A DNA stretch of 27,723 nt from JAAZMX01 sp035388025. GTDB lineage: Bacteria > Patescibacteriota > Patescibacteriia > UBA2196 > GWA2-42-15. The translations under genes were made by a program, and so were the position numbers. The first letter of the stretch is position 1. Every line of letters starts with the position of its first letter. Under the pieces are notes generated by a model. It was not told the DNA's origin. It ran no database searches and was given only the letters and a program-made list of their open reading frames with translations. The stretch lies in assembly GCA_035388025.1 (NCBI GenBank), contig DAOOPA010000008.1, forward strand, positions 1-27,723, given 5' to 3'. This document shows positions 8,278-16,798 of the stretch, one piece after another.

Positions 8278-10056
8278 ATGTGTGGAATCGCCGGCGTTGT
8301 CAGCCAACAGCCGATTGACCAACAAAAAGCAAAAAAAATGACCGCTACTTTGGCCAAACGCGGACCGGACGCAGTAGGCCATTTTTTTGAGCAACATTGT
8401 TTTTTGGGACAAACGCGGTTGTCCATTATTGATCTGGTCGGTGGCCAGCAGCCGATGAGCGATGAGGAAACCCGATTGACCATAACGTTTAATGGAGAGA
8501 TTTATAATTTTAGGGAATTAAAACAGGAGTTGGAACAACGAGGTTATAATTTTAAAACTCGGTCGGATACCGAGGTTATTTTAAAAAGTTATCAGGAATA
8601 TGGAGAAGAATGTCCCAAAAAACTGGATGGGATGTTTGCGTTTGCAATTTGGGACGGGAATAATAAAAAGTTATTCGCGGCCAGGGATCGCTTTGGCAAA
8701 AAACCGCTTTACTACGCGTTAACTAAGGATAAAATATTTTTATTTGCTTCCGAAATTAAAGCCTTGCTCGCCAGCGGTTTAATCCGAGGAGAGGTTGATC
8801 GGCAAGCGATTGATGATTATCTGCGTTTACTTTATATACCACCGGATAAAACCGTTTACCATAATATCCAAACGCTAAAACCGGCGACGTCCTTGTCTTA
8901 CAATTGGCATACTGGAGAAACCAAAACCAAACAATATTGGCGACTAGAGAAAAAGCCCATGACTATCGATTATGAAGAAGCCAAAGCGCGATTCTGGCAG
9001 ATCCTGAACCGAGCGGTGGCCAAAAGGCTGGTGGCGGATGTGGAAGTGGGCACTTTTTTGAGCGGTGGAGTGGATTCCAGCGCGGTGTCACTTTTGGCAC
9101 AAAACAATACCAGGGGTAAAATAAAAACGTTTTCGGCTGGTTTTGAAAACCTGATCAATGAGTTGCCTTTTGCCGAACAAACAGCCAAGGCAATCGGTTC
9201 GGAACATTTCACTAAACAAATTAGCGGCAATTTGATTGATTGGTTTTTGAAAGTCAACGCCTACTTTGATGAACCATTCGCCGATTCGTCCAACGTCGCC
9301 GTGGCGATGCTCTCGAGTGTGGCTAGAGAAAAGGTCAAGGTAGTACTCGGCGGCGACGGGGCCGATGAATTGCTACTCGGCTACGGTTGGTATAGGATGA
9401 AATTCAACTGGCACTGGAGAAAAATCTGGAAACAACCATTCTTCAAAACACACTGGCAAAGATATTGGCGCAAGATGCAATATTTTAAAGACGAGGAGCG
9501 GGGAAACTTGTGGCAAAAAGAAGTAAAATCCGACTTTAATCAACGAGTGGATAATAATTTGCAGGCCCGAGACCCAGACGAGAGAATTAATGAATTCGAC
9601 TTAAAATATTATTTAACCGGAGATATTTTGACCAAAGTAGATCGCGCGGCCATGATAAATTCGCTCGAAGTGCGCAGTCCTTTTTTGGACACAGACTTGG
9701 CAGAATTTATTTATAATTTACCAGCTAATTTTAAAAGCCGGGGCGATGAAGGAAAAATAATTTTTAAAGACACACTGCGGGGCAAACTGCCAGACGCAAT
9801 AATCAACAGAAAGAAACAAGGTTTCGGCGCGCCAGTCAATGATTGGCTGCGGCGACCGGATTTCCAAGCGTTGGTTCAAGGGACATTGGGCTCACCACAA
9901 GCGCACATTTATCAAATGTTTAATTGGGCCACGGTGAACCGACTGCGAGAAGAATTTTATCAAAAAAACATCACGGCTAACGAACGGGCTTATAAAATTT
10001 GGCTGCTTTTGAATTTGGAATTATGGTTTAAAAATTACCATCAATACCATGCCTAA
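8278..10056 (+). CDS. asnB: Glutamine-dependent asparagine synthase family amidotransferase
   Basis: A 592-residue AsnB-type protein. The N-terminal Ntn glutaminase domain begins MCGIAG, with Cys2 the predicted nucleophile after Met removal, and contains RLSIIDL (47-53) and FNGEIYN (71-77). The synthetase domain has the ATP PP-loop SGGVDSS at 262-268 and GGDGADELL near 358-366. Both active sites look intact. Ordinary members make asparagine. In several polysaccharide loci, homologues such as Pseudomonas WbpS are thought to amidate uronic acids, which fits this context better than amino-acid supply. No uronate-forming dehydrogenase is in the window, however. It overlaps the following GT2 gene by 8 nt. 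GC content is visibly higher than in the first four genes. Confidence 0.92.
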   Translation: MCGIAGVVSQQPIDQQKAKKMTATLAKRGPDAVGHFFEQHCFLGQTRLSIIDLVGGQQPMSDEETRLTITFNGEIYNFRELKQELEQRGYNFKTRSDTEVILKSYQEYGEECPKKLDGMFAFAIWDGNNKKLFAARDRFGKKPLYYALTKDKIFLFASEIKALLASGLIRGEVDRQAIDDYLRLLYIPPDKTVYHNIQTLKPATSLSYNWHTGETKTKQYWRLEKKPMTIDYEEAKARFWQILNRAVAKRLVADVEVGTFLSGGVDSSAVSLLAQNNTRGKIKTFSAGFENLINELPFAEQTAKAIGSEHFTKQISGNLIDWFLKVNAYFDEPFADSSNVAVAMLSSVAREKVKVVLGGDGADELLLGYGWYRMKFNWHWRKIWKQPFFKTHWQRYWRKMQYFKDEERGNLWQKEVKSDFNQRVDNNLQARDPDERINEFDLKYYLTGDILTKVDRAAMINSLEVRSPFLDTDLAEFIYNLPANFKSRGDEGKIIFKDTLRGKLPDAIINRKKQGFGAPVNDWLRRPDFQALVQGTLGSPQAHIYQMFNWATVNRLREEFYQKNITANERAYKIWLLLNLELWFKNYHQYHA

Positions 10057-11008
10057 AATATCAGTCATCATGTCTGTTTATAACGGACAAAAATATGTCC
10101 AAGAGGCAATCCAAAGTATTATTGACCAAACATCGAAAGACTGGGAGTTAATTGTCGTAAATGACGGCTCAAACGATGAGAGTGGCAAAATAATAGCGGA
10201 GTTCAAAGACGAACGGATCATAATTATTACCAACAAGGTGAATCTCGGCTTGACTAAATCGCTCAATCTGGCCTTAAATCAAGCAGCGGGAGAATACATC
10301 GCTCGATTAGACAGCGATGATATCAGTGAAGCAGAAAGACTGGAAAAACAATTGACTTTCATGGAAAAACATCCGGAAATTGTGCTAGTGGGCAGCGGTG
10401 TCATTAGAATCAACGATCAGGGGGGAAAAATGGCCAACGAGCAGGTAGCGACCGGGCCATTGGCCCTTAAATACGCCTTGCTACTACATAATCCCTTTTA
10501 TCACAGCACTATTTTTTTCCGCCGCAAAGAAATCATGGCCGCTGGCGGATATAACGAAGATTACCGCTGCGCCCAGGATTTTGAACTTTATTCACGCTTG
10601 GCAAAGAAATACCAATTGAACAATATTAATGAGCCATTGGTAAGATTCCGAGTACACCAAGAGTCGGTAGTGGCCCAGCCGGAAAGCCAAAAAATCGTCA
10701 GAAAAAATGCCTTGAAAATTATTTTTCAAAACATCAACTACTACACTCCGGTCAGCGCGGAAGATTATGATCGGCTGAAAGAGCTTTTGATTATTAAAAA
10801 AAGCGAAGCTTCGACGACCATCAAAGATCTAATAATGGCCGCCACAGTCAACCGCAGATTATGGCGCGCTTTCATCAAAAAAGAAAAACTCAGTCGAACG
10901 GAAAAAGAAATACTTGTCCCCCACTATCAACGGGTAAGAATGATGATTATTAAGAGATATTTATTAATTAAAAAAAGAAAATGGCTGAGTCAATCATTAA
11001 AAAAATAA
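10049..11008 (+). CDS. GT2 family glycosyltransferase
   Basis: A 319-residue inverting glycosyltransferase of the GT2 (GT-A) class. The first 230 residues form the catalytic domain: ISVIMSVYNG at 4-13, VVNDGSND at 36-43, NLGLTKSLNLAL at 65-76, and metal/nucleotide-binding RLDSDD at 86-91. A candidate catalytic segment is YRCAQDFELYSRL near 172-184, with the ED-like QDFE. The basic C-terminal tail (about 270-319) is probably membrane associating. It resembles enzymes adding single hexoses or rhamnoses in O-antigen loci, but the donor cannot be told. It overlaps AsnB by 8 nt and the next gene by 28 nt. A run of six G lies at 10423-10428. Confidence 0.87.
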   Translation: MPKISVIMSVYNGQKYVQEAIQSIIDQTSKDWELIVVNDGSNDESGKIIAEFKDERIIIITNKVNLGLTKSLNLALNQAAGEYIARLDSDDISEAERLEKQLTFMEKHPEIVLVGSGVIRINDQGGKMANEQVATGPLALKYALLLHNPFYHSTIFFRRKEIMAAGGYNEDYRCAQDFELYSRLAKKYQLNNINEPLVRFRVHQESVVAQPESQKIVRKNALKIIFQNINYYTPVSAEDYDRLKELLIIKKSEASTTIKDLIMAATVNRRLWRAFIKKEKLSRTEKEILVPHYQRVRMMIIKRYLLIKKRKWLSQSLKK

Positions 11009-11871
11009 ACCGGCATAATTTGTGTCACAAGTGGCCGAGAATCATCTACTGGCGGTTGATGGAAAAAATCAGAAAAAGTCCGGCTGGTAAATTTCTATTT
11101 CTGAAACAACCGCGGGTTTTGACCGATAAAAATGGCATGCGCTTCGCTCTGTATCCCTGGATGACCTTGGGTCTGAAAAAATTAATCACCAAAAGTCACT
11201 ACGCGGATGAATTCACGGCGCTTGGCAAACTGATCAAAAAAGACGATGTCGTATTTGACGTGGGAGCCAATGCCGGCGTGTTGAGCGTTTATATGAGCCG
11301 ATTGATCGGAGAAAACGGCCGGCTATACGCCTTTGAACCGATCCGAGAAACTTATTATCTACTCAAAGAAAACCTAGCTTTGAATCGCTGTGAAAATACA
11401 CGCGCGGAAAACGTTGCTTTGGACAGTGAAAATGGCACTAAAATAATGCATTGTTTTGAAAAAAATAATTCCGAATGGAATTCATTCGGAGCGCCTAATT
11501 TTGACGGCGTAACACCGAATAAAAAAGTAGAAATCAGGGCGGAAACGATTGACAACTACGCTCGGCAAAACAAAGTTGAATGGATAGATTTCTTGAAGAT
11601 AGACGTGGAGGGGTTTGAACGCGAGGTCTTGAAGGGGGCGCGTCGGATGCTCTCCGAGGAGCGAATTAAATATCTTTCTTTTGAAATTTCCCAGATCCCC
11701 ATCACCGCGGCGGGTATTAAGCCCAAAGAAGTTTTTGATTTATTGGCGCAATACGGCTACCAGATATATAAATTTGAACCAGCGAGCGGAAAATTCAGCG
11801 GCCCATATCACGATTCGGATGATTTTTGCTTGAATTTTTACGCGGCGCGTAATGATTTAACGAAGATTTAA
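10981..11871 (+). CDS. FkbM-family methyltransferase, second copy
   Basis: A 296-residue FkbM methyltransferase. Motifs are VFDVGANAGV at 91-100, AFEPIRETY at 117-125, and FLKIDVEGFEREVLKGA at 204-220, the canonical family signature. The N-terminal 75 residues are basic and aromatic. It would O-methylate a sugar of the glycan. It differs from the copy at 6517-7413 throughout, so it is not a recent duplicate and probably has a different target. The chosen ATG overlaps the previous gene by 28 nt; the next internal Met (residue 27) would remove part of the N-terminal basic region but no motif, so the start is slightly uncertain. The next gene begins 1 nt after the stop. Confidence 0.88.
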   Translation: MAESIIKKINRHNLCHKWPRIIYWRLMEKIRKSPAGKFLFLKQPRVLTDKNGMRFALYPWMTLGLKKLITKSHYADEFTALGKLIKKDDVVFDVGANAGVLSVYMSRLIGENGRLYAFEPIRETYYLLKENLALNRCENTRAENVALDSENGTKIMHCFEKNNSEWNSFGAPNFDGVTPNKKVEIRAETIDNYARQNKVEWIDFLKIDVEGFEREVLKGARRMLSEERIKYLSFEISQIPITAAGIKPKEVFDLLAQYGYQIYKFEPASGKFSGPYHDSDDFCLNFYAARNDLTKI

Positions 11872-11872
11872 T

Positions 11873-12835
11873 ATGGCGATAAAAACACCAGTGGCTTTTT
11901 TTGTTTTCAACCGACCGGAAACGACCAAACGAGTGTGGGCCGCTATCCGTCAAGCCGCGCCGGAAAAACTTTTAATCGTGGCTGACGGTCCGCGCCATAA
12001 CGAAGAGAAGGCTAAATGTTTGGCAACACGAGCGATTACTGAAGAAATCAATTGGCCGTGCGAAGTAACTAGAAATTACGCGGAAAAAAATTTGGGATGC
12101 CGTCAAAGGGTATCTTCAGGATTGGACTGGGTTTTTCAAAACGCGGAACGGGCGATTATTTTGGAAGATGATTGTCTGCCGAGTGAGAGTTTTTTTTATT
12201 TTTGTGAAGAACTCCTGGAAAAATATCGAACTAACGAAAAAATCAAGCAGGTCGCCGGTTTAAATACCCAGGCCGGCAATAAAAAATTCCACTGTAAAGA
12301 CAGCTATTATTTCTCACAAATACCACAAATCTGGGGCTGGGCCAGCTGGCGTAGGGCGTGGCGCAATTATGATGTGGATATGAATGACTGGCCGGAGTTT
12401 AAAAATTCTGAAGAATTTAAAAAAATATTGCCTAACTTCTCGGTCAGACAATATTGGCAACATTTATGGGATCATATTTATCAAGACAAGAATCCAGCGA
12501 CCAGCACCTGGGACGCCCAGTGGTTTTACGCGGTAGTTAAAAATCAGGGATTATCAATCGTACCGCAGAAAAACCTCATTACTAATATCGGTTTTTCTGT
12601 TGAGGCAACACACGCCAAAGGCAGTCAGGATGAAAAAAATAATTTGAGCCGAACGGAATTGACAAAACCATTTAGGCATCCGTCGACCATGGCAATTAAT
12701 AAACAAGCGGATGATTATACCTGGAAATTTGTTTTTCGGATAAACAATAGCTGGGGCAAAAAAATTAGAAACTGGCTGAAACAAATGTGTCCCAATGGAT
12801 ATTATAGATTGAGAAGCTGGTTCAAGGCCGAATAA
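11873..12835 (+). CDS. HlpA-like GT-A glycosyltransferase
   Basis: A 320-residue protein resembling the family often labelled hemolytic protein HlpA-like or GT2-like. It starts TPVAFFVFNRPETT (5-18). It also has LIVADGPR at 34-41, the putative metal-binding ILEDDCLPS at 96-104, and the aromatic WGWASWRRAW at 154-163 that marks this family. A nucleotide-sugar transferase fold is supported by the LEDD motif, but activity has rarely been shown for relatives. It is the last gene of the plus block; its 3' end overlaps the convergent gene by 34 bp. An intrinsic terminator lies 36 bp beyond its stop. Confidence 0.75.
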   Translation: MAIKTPVAFFVFNRPETTKRVWAAIRQAAPEKLLIVADGPRHNEEKAKCLATRAITEEINWPCEVTRNYAEKNLGCRQRVSSGLDWVFQNAERAIILEDDCLPSESFFYFCEELLEKYRTNEKIKQVAGLNTQAGNKKFHCKDSYYFSQIPQIWGWASWRRAWRNYDVDMNDWPEFKNSEEFKKILPNFSVRQYWQHLWDHIYQDKNPATSTWDAQWFYAVVKNQGLSIVPQKNLITNIGFSVEATHAKGSQDEKNNLSRTELTKPFRHPSTMAINKQADDYTWKFVFRINNSWGKKIRNWLKQMCPNGYYRLRSWFKAE

Positions 12836-14025
12836 CCATCACGATTAACCGATGCCAAGCCGGCGCGCCCAAACGTCTCTCGCAGGGAGGCGTTTTTTAA
12901 TAAGCTTATAATTCTATCGCTCAACTCATTAAACTTAAGCGGATTGACGAGGAAACCATTTTTGCCGTCAACTACGATTTCGCGACTGCCACCAAAGATA
13001 GTGGAAACAACCGGTTTGCCACAAGCAAAGGCCTCAAGATTGATGGTGGGATAGGAATCGAAACAAATAGAGGGCACGACCACGACATCGGATAAATAAT
13101 AATAAAGCTTCATCTGGTCGCGCTTAACTGGACCGTTAAAAATAATGTAGTCAGACAAACCGTCAACCTCACCTTGAGCCAGCAAAGTTTGCACGTAATT
13201 ATTTCTTTCGCCCAAAATCAAAAGCCTGGCCTGGGGCTCAGCGGCGACAATGGAGGAAAACGCGGATAAAAGCACTCCCCCACCCTTGTTGCCGCTAAGG
13301 CGACCGGCGAAAAGAATAATTTTTTTGCCCGTTAAGCCTAAATTTTGCCGCAATGATCCAACCTCATTTGCGTCAACCGCCCAAGCAAGCGGGCTAATAG
13401 GATTGTGGATCGTGAGCGTATTAGCGATGCCATTGTGCGCCAAAGCTTTTTGCAGTTCACGACTCACGGTAATTATTTTGTGGCAATGTTTGAGATAATA
13501 ACGGATAAAAAAATTACGACTGGGGTTGAAGGAGCGGCCACCTTGGCGCAGACGTTCAAAAAAAGAAAGATGATAATTGACCGAATCGATATTGTCCAGA
13601 GTCCAAGCGGCATTAACGAAATTATTCAGCTTTACCGGACTAAAAGTCATAACATCATGGGCGGTATAATAAACCCGGGTACCGGCATGACGGGCAATTT
13701 TTAGAAGAGAAAAGGGCAATTCATAATAAAGATTGTGAAAATGAATAATATCCGGTCGGAGTGTTTCCAATAAATGACGGAATTCACGCTCTACGCGAAA
13801 ACGACGCAAACAAACATACTGACGGAAAAGATAACGTGTTTGATAAAAAGGCGAATAATAATAAGTGACACCGGACAACTCTTGGCCTTGCTGATCGGCC
13901 GACGCTAAGGTAAAAACAAACACCTGGTGTTGGCGCCCCAATAAAGCTCTTATTTCGTCACAAGCGACGGCCGCGGCGCCGCCGGCGGAAGGATTTAAGT
14001 TGTTGCTAACGATTAAAATTTTCAT
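12802..14025 (-). CDS. GT4 glycosyltransferase with an altered C-terminus
   Basis: A 407-residue GT-B glycosyltransferase. It has an N-terminal MKILIVSNNLNPSAGGAAA (1-19) with the glycine-rich acceptor loop, DIIHFHNLYYELPF, and a donor domain from about 233 (ILFAGRLSGNKGGGVLLSAF). It also has SICFDSYPTINLEAFACGKP, where the first Glu of E-x7-E is Asp, and GFLVNP. Members usually keep about 20 more residues after the GRAG-like helix. Here the tail ends in a short segment whose last 11 codons are antisense to the end of the convergent gene, suggesting loss of the original C-terminus at the junction of the two blocks. The start overlaps the upstream gene's stop by 4 nt (ATGA). Confidence 0.85.
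   Translation of the reverse strand: MKILIVSNNLNPSAGGAAAVACDEIRALLGRQHQVFVFTLASADQQGQELSGVTYYYSPFYQTRYLFRQYVCLRRFRVEREFRHLLETLRPDIIHFHNLYYELPFSLLKIARHAGTRVYYTAHDVMTFSPVKLNNFVNAAWTLDNIDSVNYHLSFFERLRQGGRSFNPSRNFFIRYYLKHCHKIITVSRELQKALAHNGIANTLTIHNPISPLAWAVDANEVGSLRQNLGLTGKKIILFAGRLSGNKGGGVLLSAFSSIVAAEPQARLLILGERNNYVQTLLAQGEVDGLSDYIIFNGPVKRDQMKLYYYLSDVVVVPSICFDSYPTINLEAFACGKPVVSTIFGGSREIVVDGKNGFLVNPLKFNELSDRIISLLKNASLRETFGRAGLASVNRDGYSALNQLLNL
12871..12898 (+). terminator. Intrinsic terminator of the plus block
   Basis: The arms AAACGTCTCTC (12871-12881) and GGGAGGCGTTT (12885-12895) pair over 11 bp, with two G-T wobbles and a 3-nt loop (GCA). A T run continues to 12898. The polarity fits transcripts ending after the gene at 11873-12835. 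It lies wholly inside the coding sequence of the convergent GT4 gene, so the same bases encode that protein's conserved LRETFGR segment. Confidence 0.8.
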
Positions 14026-15134
14026 AATAAATAGCTTTCATAATAACGCGCCACGGTCTTATCCCAATCAAAGTTTTGTGACCAAGCCACGGCCGCGGCG
14101 GACATTTTTTGATAATCACCTTCAAAAATTTTGACAACGGCTGAAGCAATCTCAGCCGGAGAATCCTGCGGGACCAGATAGCCGCTCTCACCGTCTTTGA
14201 TAGCGTCAATCGCGCCGGTTTCCAAACAGCCGATAGAGGGTACGCCAAAAACAGCGGCTTCTAAATAAACCAGACCAAAACCCTCAAAATTTTCACCGCG
14301 TGAAGTGGAGGGCATCAAAAAAATATCAGCCTTGGCATAATGTTCTTGGAGCTCTTGATCGGTAAGTTGTTGGTAGAAATGGACATTGGCATTTAAATTA
14401 TTTTCTTTAATAAAAGAAGTTATGTGCTGATAATAATTCTGGCTATTAATATCACCGACAATATTCAATTGCAAATCTGGATAACGCGGCAATAAGAGTT
14501 TGACGGCTTGGACAGAGTCCAGTTGACCCTTGCGGGCCTTGATGGCACCAACGGAAATAATAACTGGTGACTGGTTGCTGGTTTTACCATCTGATAAGTT
14601 GTCAGTAGCCCGGAAATCGTTCCCCATATGGACCACTTCTATATTTTTTAATTCGGGTAAATAAAAAGACAGGCGGCTGGCAGTATAACTACTAATACAA
14701 AAAATTTTACTGGCACGGCGATAAACGGCTGACAATAAAATCTTTTTTAATGGGTGCGAGAGCGGTTTGACCGTATAGGTGCCAATGCCATTGATAAATA
14801 ATTTTTTACGACGCAAGCCGAGCGCGGCTAAAAAGAAAAAAATAGCATAAGGATAACCCTCAAAACAATGAACAACATCAGCGGTTTTTATCTTTTTTCT
14901 TAAATTTAAAAGCATCCTTAAAAAACTCCCAGGGCGATAACGAACAGAAAAAAACTGTTCCTCATACTTCCCTTTTTGACTGGTGGCTTCCACTAGACAG
15001 AGCACTTGGATATCGGCACGTTTAATAAGGCGACTGACGATATTCCAAGAATAACGGCCCCAGCCGCAACGCTCGTCAAGGGTTTTTGTTAAAACCAAAA
15101 CCTTAATTTTTTTATTATTTTCTTTGGAGTTCAT
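14022..15134 (-). CDS. GT4 glycosyltransferase
   Basis: A 370-residue GT-B, GT4-type glycosyltransferase. The donor domain starts near 190 with VIISVGAIKARKGQ, followed by LNIVGDI, and SRGENFEGFGLVYLEAAVFG, which carries both Glu residues of E-x7-E. GAIDAIKDGESGYLV follows, then a typical closing helix ending YYESYLL. The N-terminal half has CGWGRYSWNIVSRL, the acceptor-side helix, and DVVHCFEGYPYA. It probably adds a hexose or deoxyhexose in the cytoplasm. The start at 15134 overlaps the gmd stop by 20 nt, and the end overlaps the next gene by 4 nt. The linkage with gmd suggests, but does not prove, a GDP-linked donor. Confidence 0.88.
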   Translation of the reverse strand: MNSKENNKKIKVLVLTKTLDERCGWGRYSWNIVSRLIKRADIQVLCLVEATSQKGKYEEQFFSVRYRPGSFLRMLLNLRKKIKTADVVHCFEGYPYAIFFFLAALGLRRKKLFINGIGTYTVKPLSHPLKKILLSAVYRRASKIFCISSYTASRLSFYLPELKNIEVVHMGNDFRATDNLSDGKTSNQSPVIISVGAIKARKGQLDSVQAVKLLLPRYPDLQLNIVGDINSQNYYQHITSFIKENNLNANVHFYQQLTDQELQEHYAKADIFLMPSTSRGENFEGFGLVYLEAAVFGVPSIGCLETGAIDAIKDGESGYLVPQDSPAEIASAVVKIFEGDYQKMSAAAVAWSQNFDWDKTVARYYESYLL

Positions 15135-16134
15135 AATTGATCATTATTTTTATCAATTCTTCAAATTCAACATGAGGCGCCCAGCCCAATTTAGTTTTGG
15201 CCTTGGAAGCGTCGCCTCGAATTCGTTCCACTTCGGCTGGACGAAAGTTGACCGGATCAACAACAACTAAAGTACGGTCAGAGGCTACATCGCGGCCAAC
15301 CTCTGACAATCCTTGTCCGGACCAAATTAGATTAAAACCCAATCGGGAAAAAACTTGTTCGGTGAAGTGGCGAACCGAATGGGAAATGCCAGTCGCCAAG
15401 ATATAATCGTCCGGCTCAGTTTGCTGGAGCATCTGCCACATACCAAGCACATAATCTCCAGCATATCCCCAATCCCTTTCGGCATCAAGATTGCCAATGG
15501 CTAATGGTTCCAACGAACCGCGAGACAAGGCCACAGCCGCACGGACAATTTTTTGAGTCACAAATTCTGGGCCGCGCATTTCCGATTCATGATTAAACGA
15601 AATACCGTTGACAAAAAATAAATGATAAGCTTCACGATAATTTTTAACGGTCCAAAAACCAGCTAGTTTGGAAATGGCATAAGGACTACGCGGATAAAAT
15701 GGCGTATGTTCCGTCTGGGGAGTTTCTTGAACTCGACCGAACATTTCCGAAGTGGCGGCAAAATATAGCTTGGTCTGCGGTGAGTAATCTTTGAGGGCAT
15801 TAACAAGATTTAGGGTGCCGCCGATATTAATATCGTAAGTGGTCCGAGGGCTGACAAAACTATGAGCAACATAACTCTGAGCGGCCAAATGATAAACTTC
15901 AGTAAATTGTTCATCTTTAATAATTTTATCAATTAAAACATTATCAGTAATATCACCCCAGATAATTTTTATTTGAGAAAATACTGGGGGGGGTAAAAAG
16001 CTAAGAGAACCAAGATCACAATTGCTCTTACGACGAGCCAAACCATAAACTTGATAGCCTTTATTAATAAGGAGTTGGCTCAGAAAATAACCGTCTTGAC
16101 CGGTAATACCGGTGATCAAAGCTTTGGGTGACAT
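15115..16134 (-). CDS. gmd: GDP-mannose 4,6-dehydratase
   Basis: A 339-residue extended SDR that removes water from GDP-D-mannose to give GDP-4-keto-6-deoxy-mannose, the precursor of GDP-fucose, GDP-rhamnose and related sugars. It starts with the family signature KALITGITGQDG (4-15), then HLAAQSYV at 82-89, ATSEMFG at 127-133 (catalytic Thr/Glu) and YAISK at 152-156 (catalytic Tyr152 and Lys156). It ends with VDPVNFRPAEVE and a KLGWAP closing motif. NHESEMRG replaces the usual N-S-P-R-R-G-like segment, a small oddity. Codons 48-50 (PPP) are written as an uninterrupted run of eight C, which could slip and frameshift the gene. The next gene upstream is 11 nt away. Confidence 0.92.
   Translation of the reverse strand: MSPKALITGITGQDGYFLSQLLINKGYQVYGLARRKSNCDLGSLSFLPPPVFSQIKIIWGDITDNVLIDKIIKDEQFTEVYHLAAQSYVAHSFVSPRTTYDINIGGTLNLVNALKDYSPQTKLYFAATSEMFGRVQETPQTEHTPFYPRSPYAISKLAGFWTVKNYREAYHLFFVNGISFNHESEMRGPEFVTQKIVRAAVALSRGSLEPLAIGNLDAERDWGYAGDYVLGMWQMLQQTEPDDYILATGISHSVRHFTEQVFSRLGFNLIWSGQGLSEVGRDVASDRTLVVVDPVNFRPAEVERIRGDASKAKTKLGWAPHVEFEELIKIMINYELQRK
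15986..15993 (-). repeat. Eight-base C tract in gmd (slippage-prone)
   Basis: Eight consecutive G on the plus strand, C in the coding sense, at codons 48-50 of gmd. It is the longest G/C homopolymer I saw in this AT-rich window and sits in a variable loop between the cofactor-binding motif and the WGDITD strand. Loss or gain of one base would shift the frame after about 50 of 339 residues. Confidence 0.75.
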
Positions 16135-16145
16135 ATATTTTATTA

Positions 16146-16787
16146 TTAATTATTTTTAATGGCCACTAAATAATAGCCACTGGCCAGAATATGACTGGCC
16201 GGTTTAGTTTTTTCAATATTGCCGTAGAATTGTTTTTTGAGACCAGCAGAGAATAAAAATAATTTCATTAAAACAAAGAGAAATAACTTGACTAATTTAT
16301 TAGCGCGGTAATCGGCCTGATAAATCAAGCGTTGTAAGATCACGGCGACCGTGGACAAATCAGTGGTTTCCGGCGTTAAGGTCGACAATTGCCAATCTTT
16401 GAATAACTGGCGCAAGCCGTACTCGGTAAAACGATAATAATCACCAGGCGCGTCATGGATGGGAAAAATAAAGCGCGTAGTGAGAATTAATTTGCCGCCG
16501 GGTTTTAAGACACGGCGCATCTCGGCAATGGCTTGGGGCGGATCGGATAAATGTTCCAGCACCTCGGCGCAAAGAACAACAGAGAATTCATTATCGGCAA
16601 AAGGCAAATGGTGCGCGTCGGCGACAAGATCCGGGTGGCGATCTGGGTCAAAGTCAATGGAAATTTTGTTAGGGAAAAATTCATCATAATAGCGATCACC
16701 ACAACCAATTTCTAGGGTTTTATCCTGACTGGATTGGCTTTTGATGAATTCTTTCAGTCTGACCCGAGTAATTTTACGATTTAACAT
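16146..16787 (-). CDS. Class I SAM-dependent methyltransferase
   Basis: A 213-residue methyltransferase of the UbiE/Methyltransf_11 type. Motif I is TLEIGCGDRYY (24-34), acidic motif II IDFDPD (44-49), then LPFADNEFSVVLCAEVLEHL (61-80) and RRVLKPGGKLILTT (91-104). The C-terminal third is hydrophobic near 165-185 and may touch the membrane. Substrate unknown; a sugar or lipid-linked glycan is likely from context. It sits 11 nt after the FAD oxidoreductase gene and 11 nt before gmd. Its domain resembles the C-terminal half of the fused protein at 1141-3144 only at the level of shared family motifs. Confidence 0.87.
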   Translation of the reverse strand: MLNRKITRVRLKEFIKSQSSQDKTLEIGCGDRYYDEFFPNKISIDFDPDRHPDLVADAHHLPFADNEFSVVLCAEVLEHLSDPPQAIAEMRRVLKPGGKLILTTRFIFPIHDAPGDYYRFTEYGLRQLFKDWQLSTLTPETTDLSTVAVILQRLIYQADYRANKLVKLFLFVLMKLFLFSAGLKKQFYGNIEKTKPASHILASGYYLVAIKNN

Positions 16788-16798
16788 ATAATTATTTT

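Noticed and set aside
12700..12801. A minus-strand terminator for the 11-gene unit
   Set aside because: An A-rich run is present near 12755-12763, but the adjacent GAAAC copies are direct, not inverted, so no stem forms.
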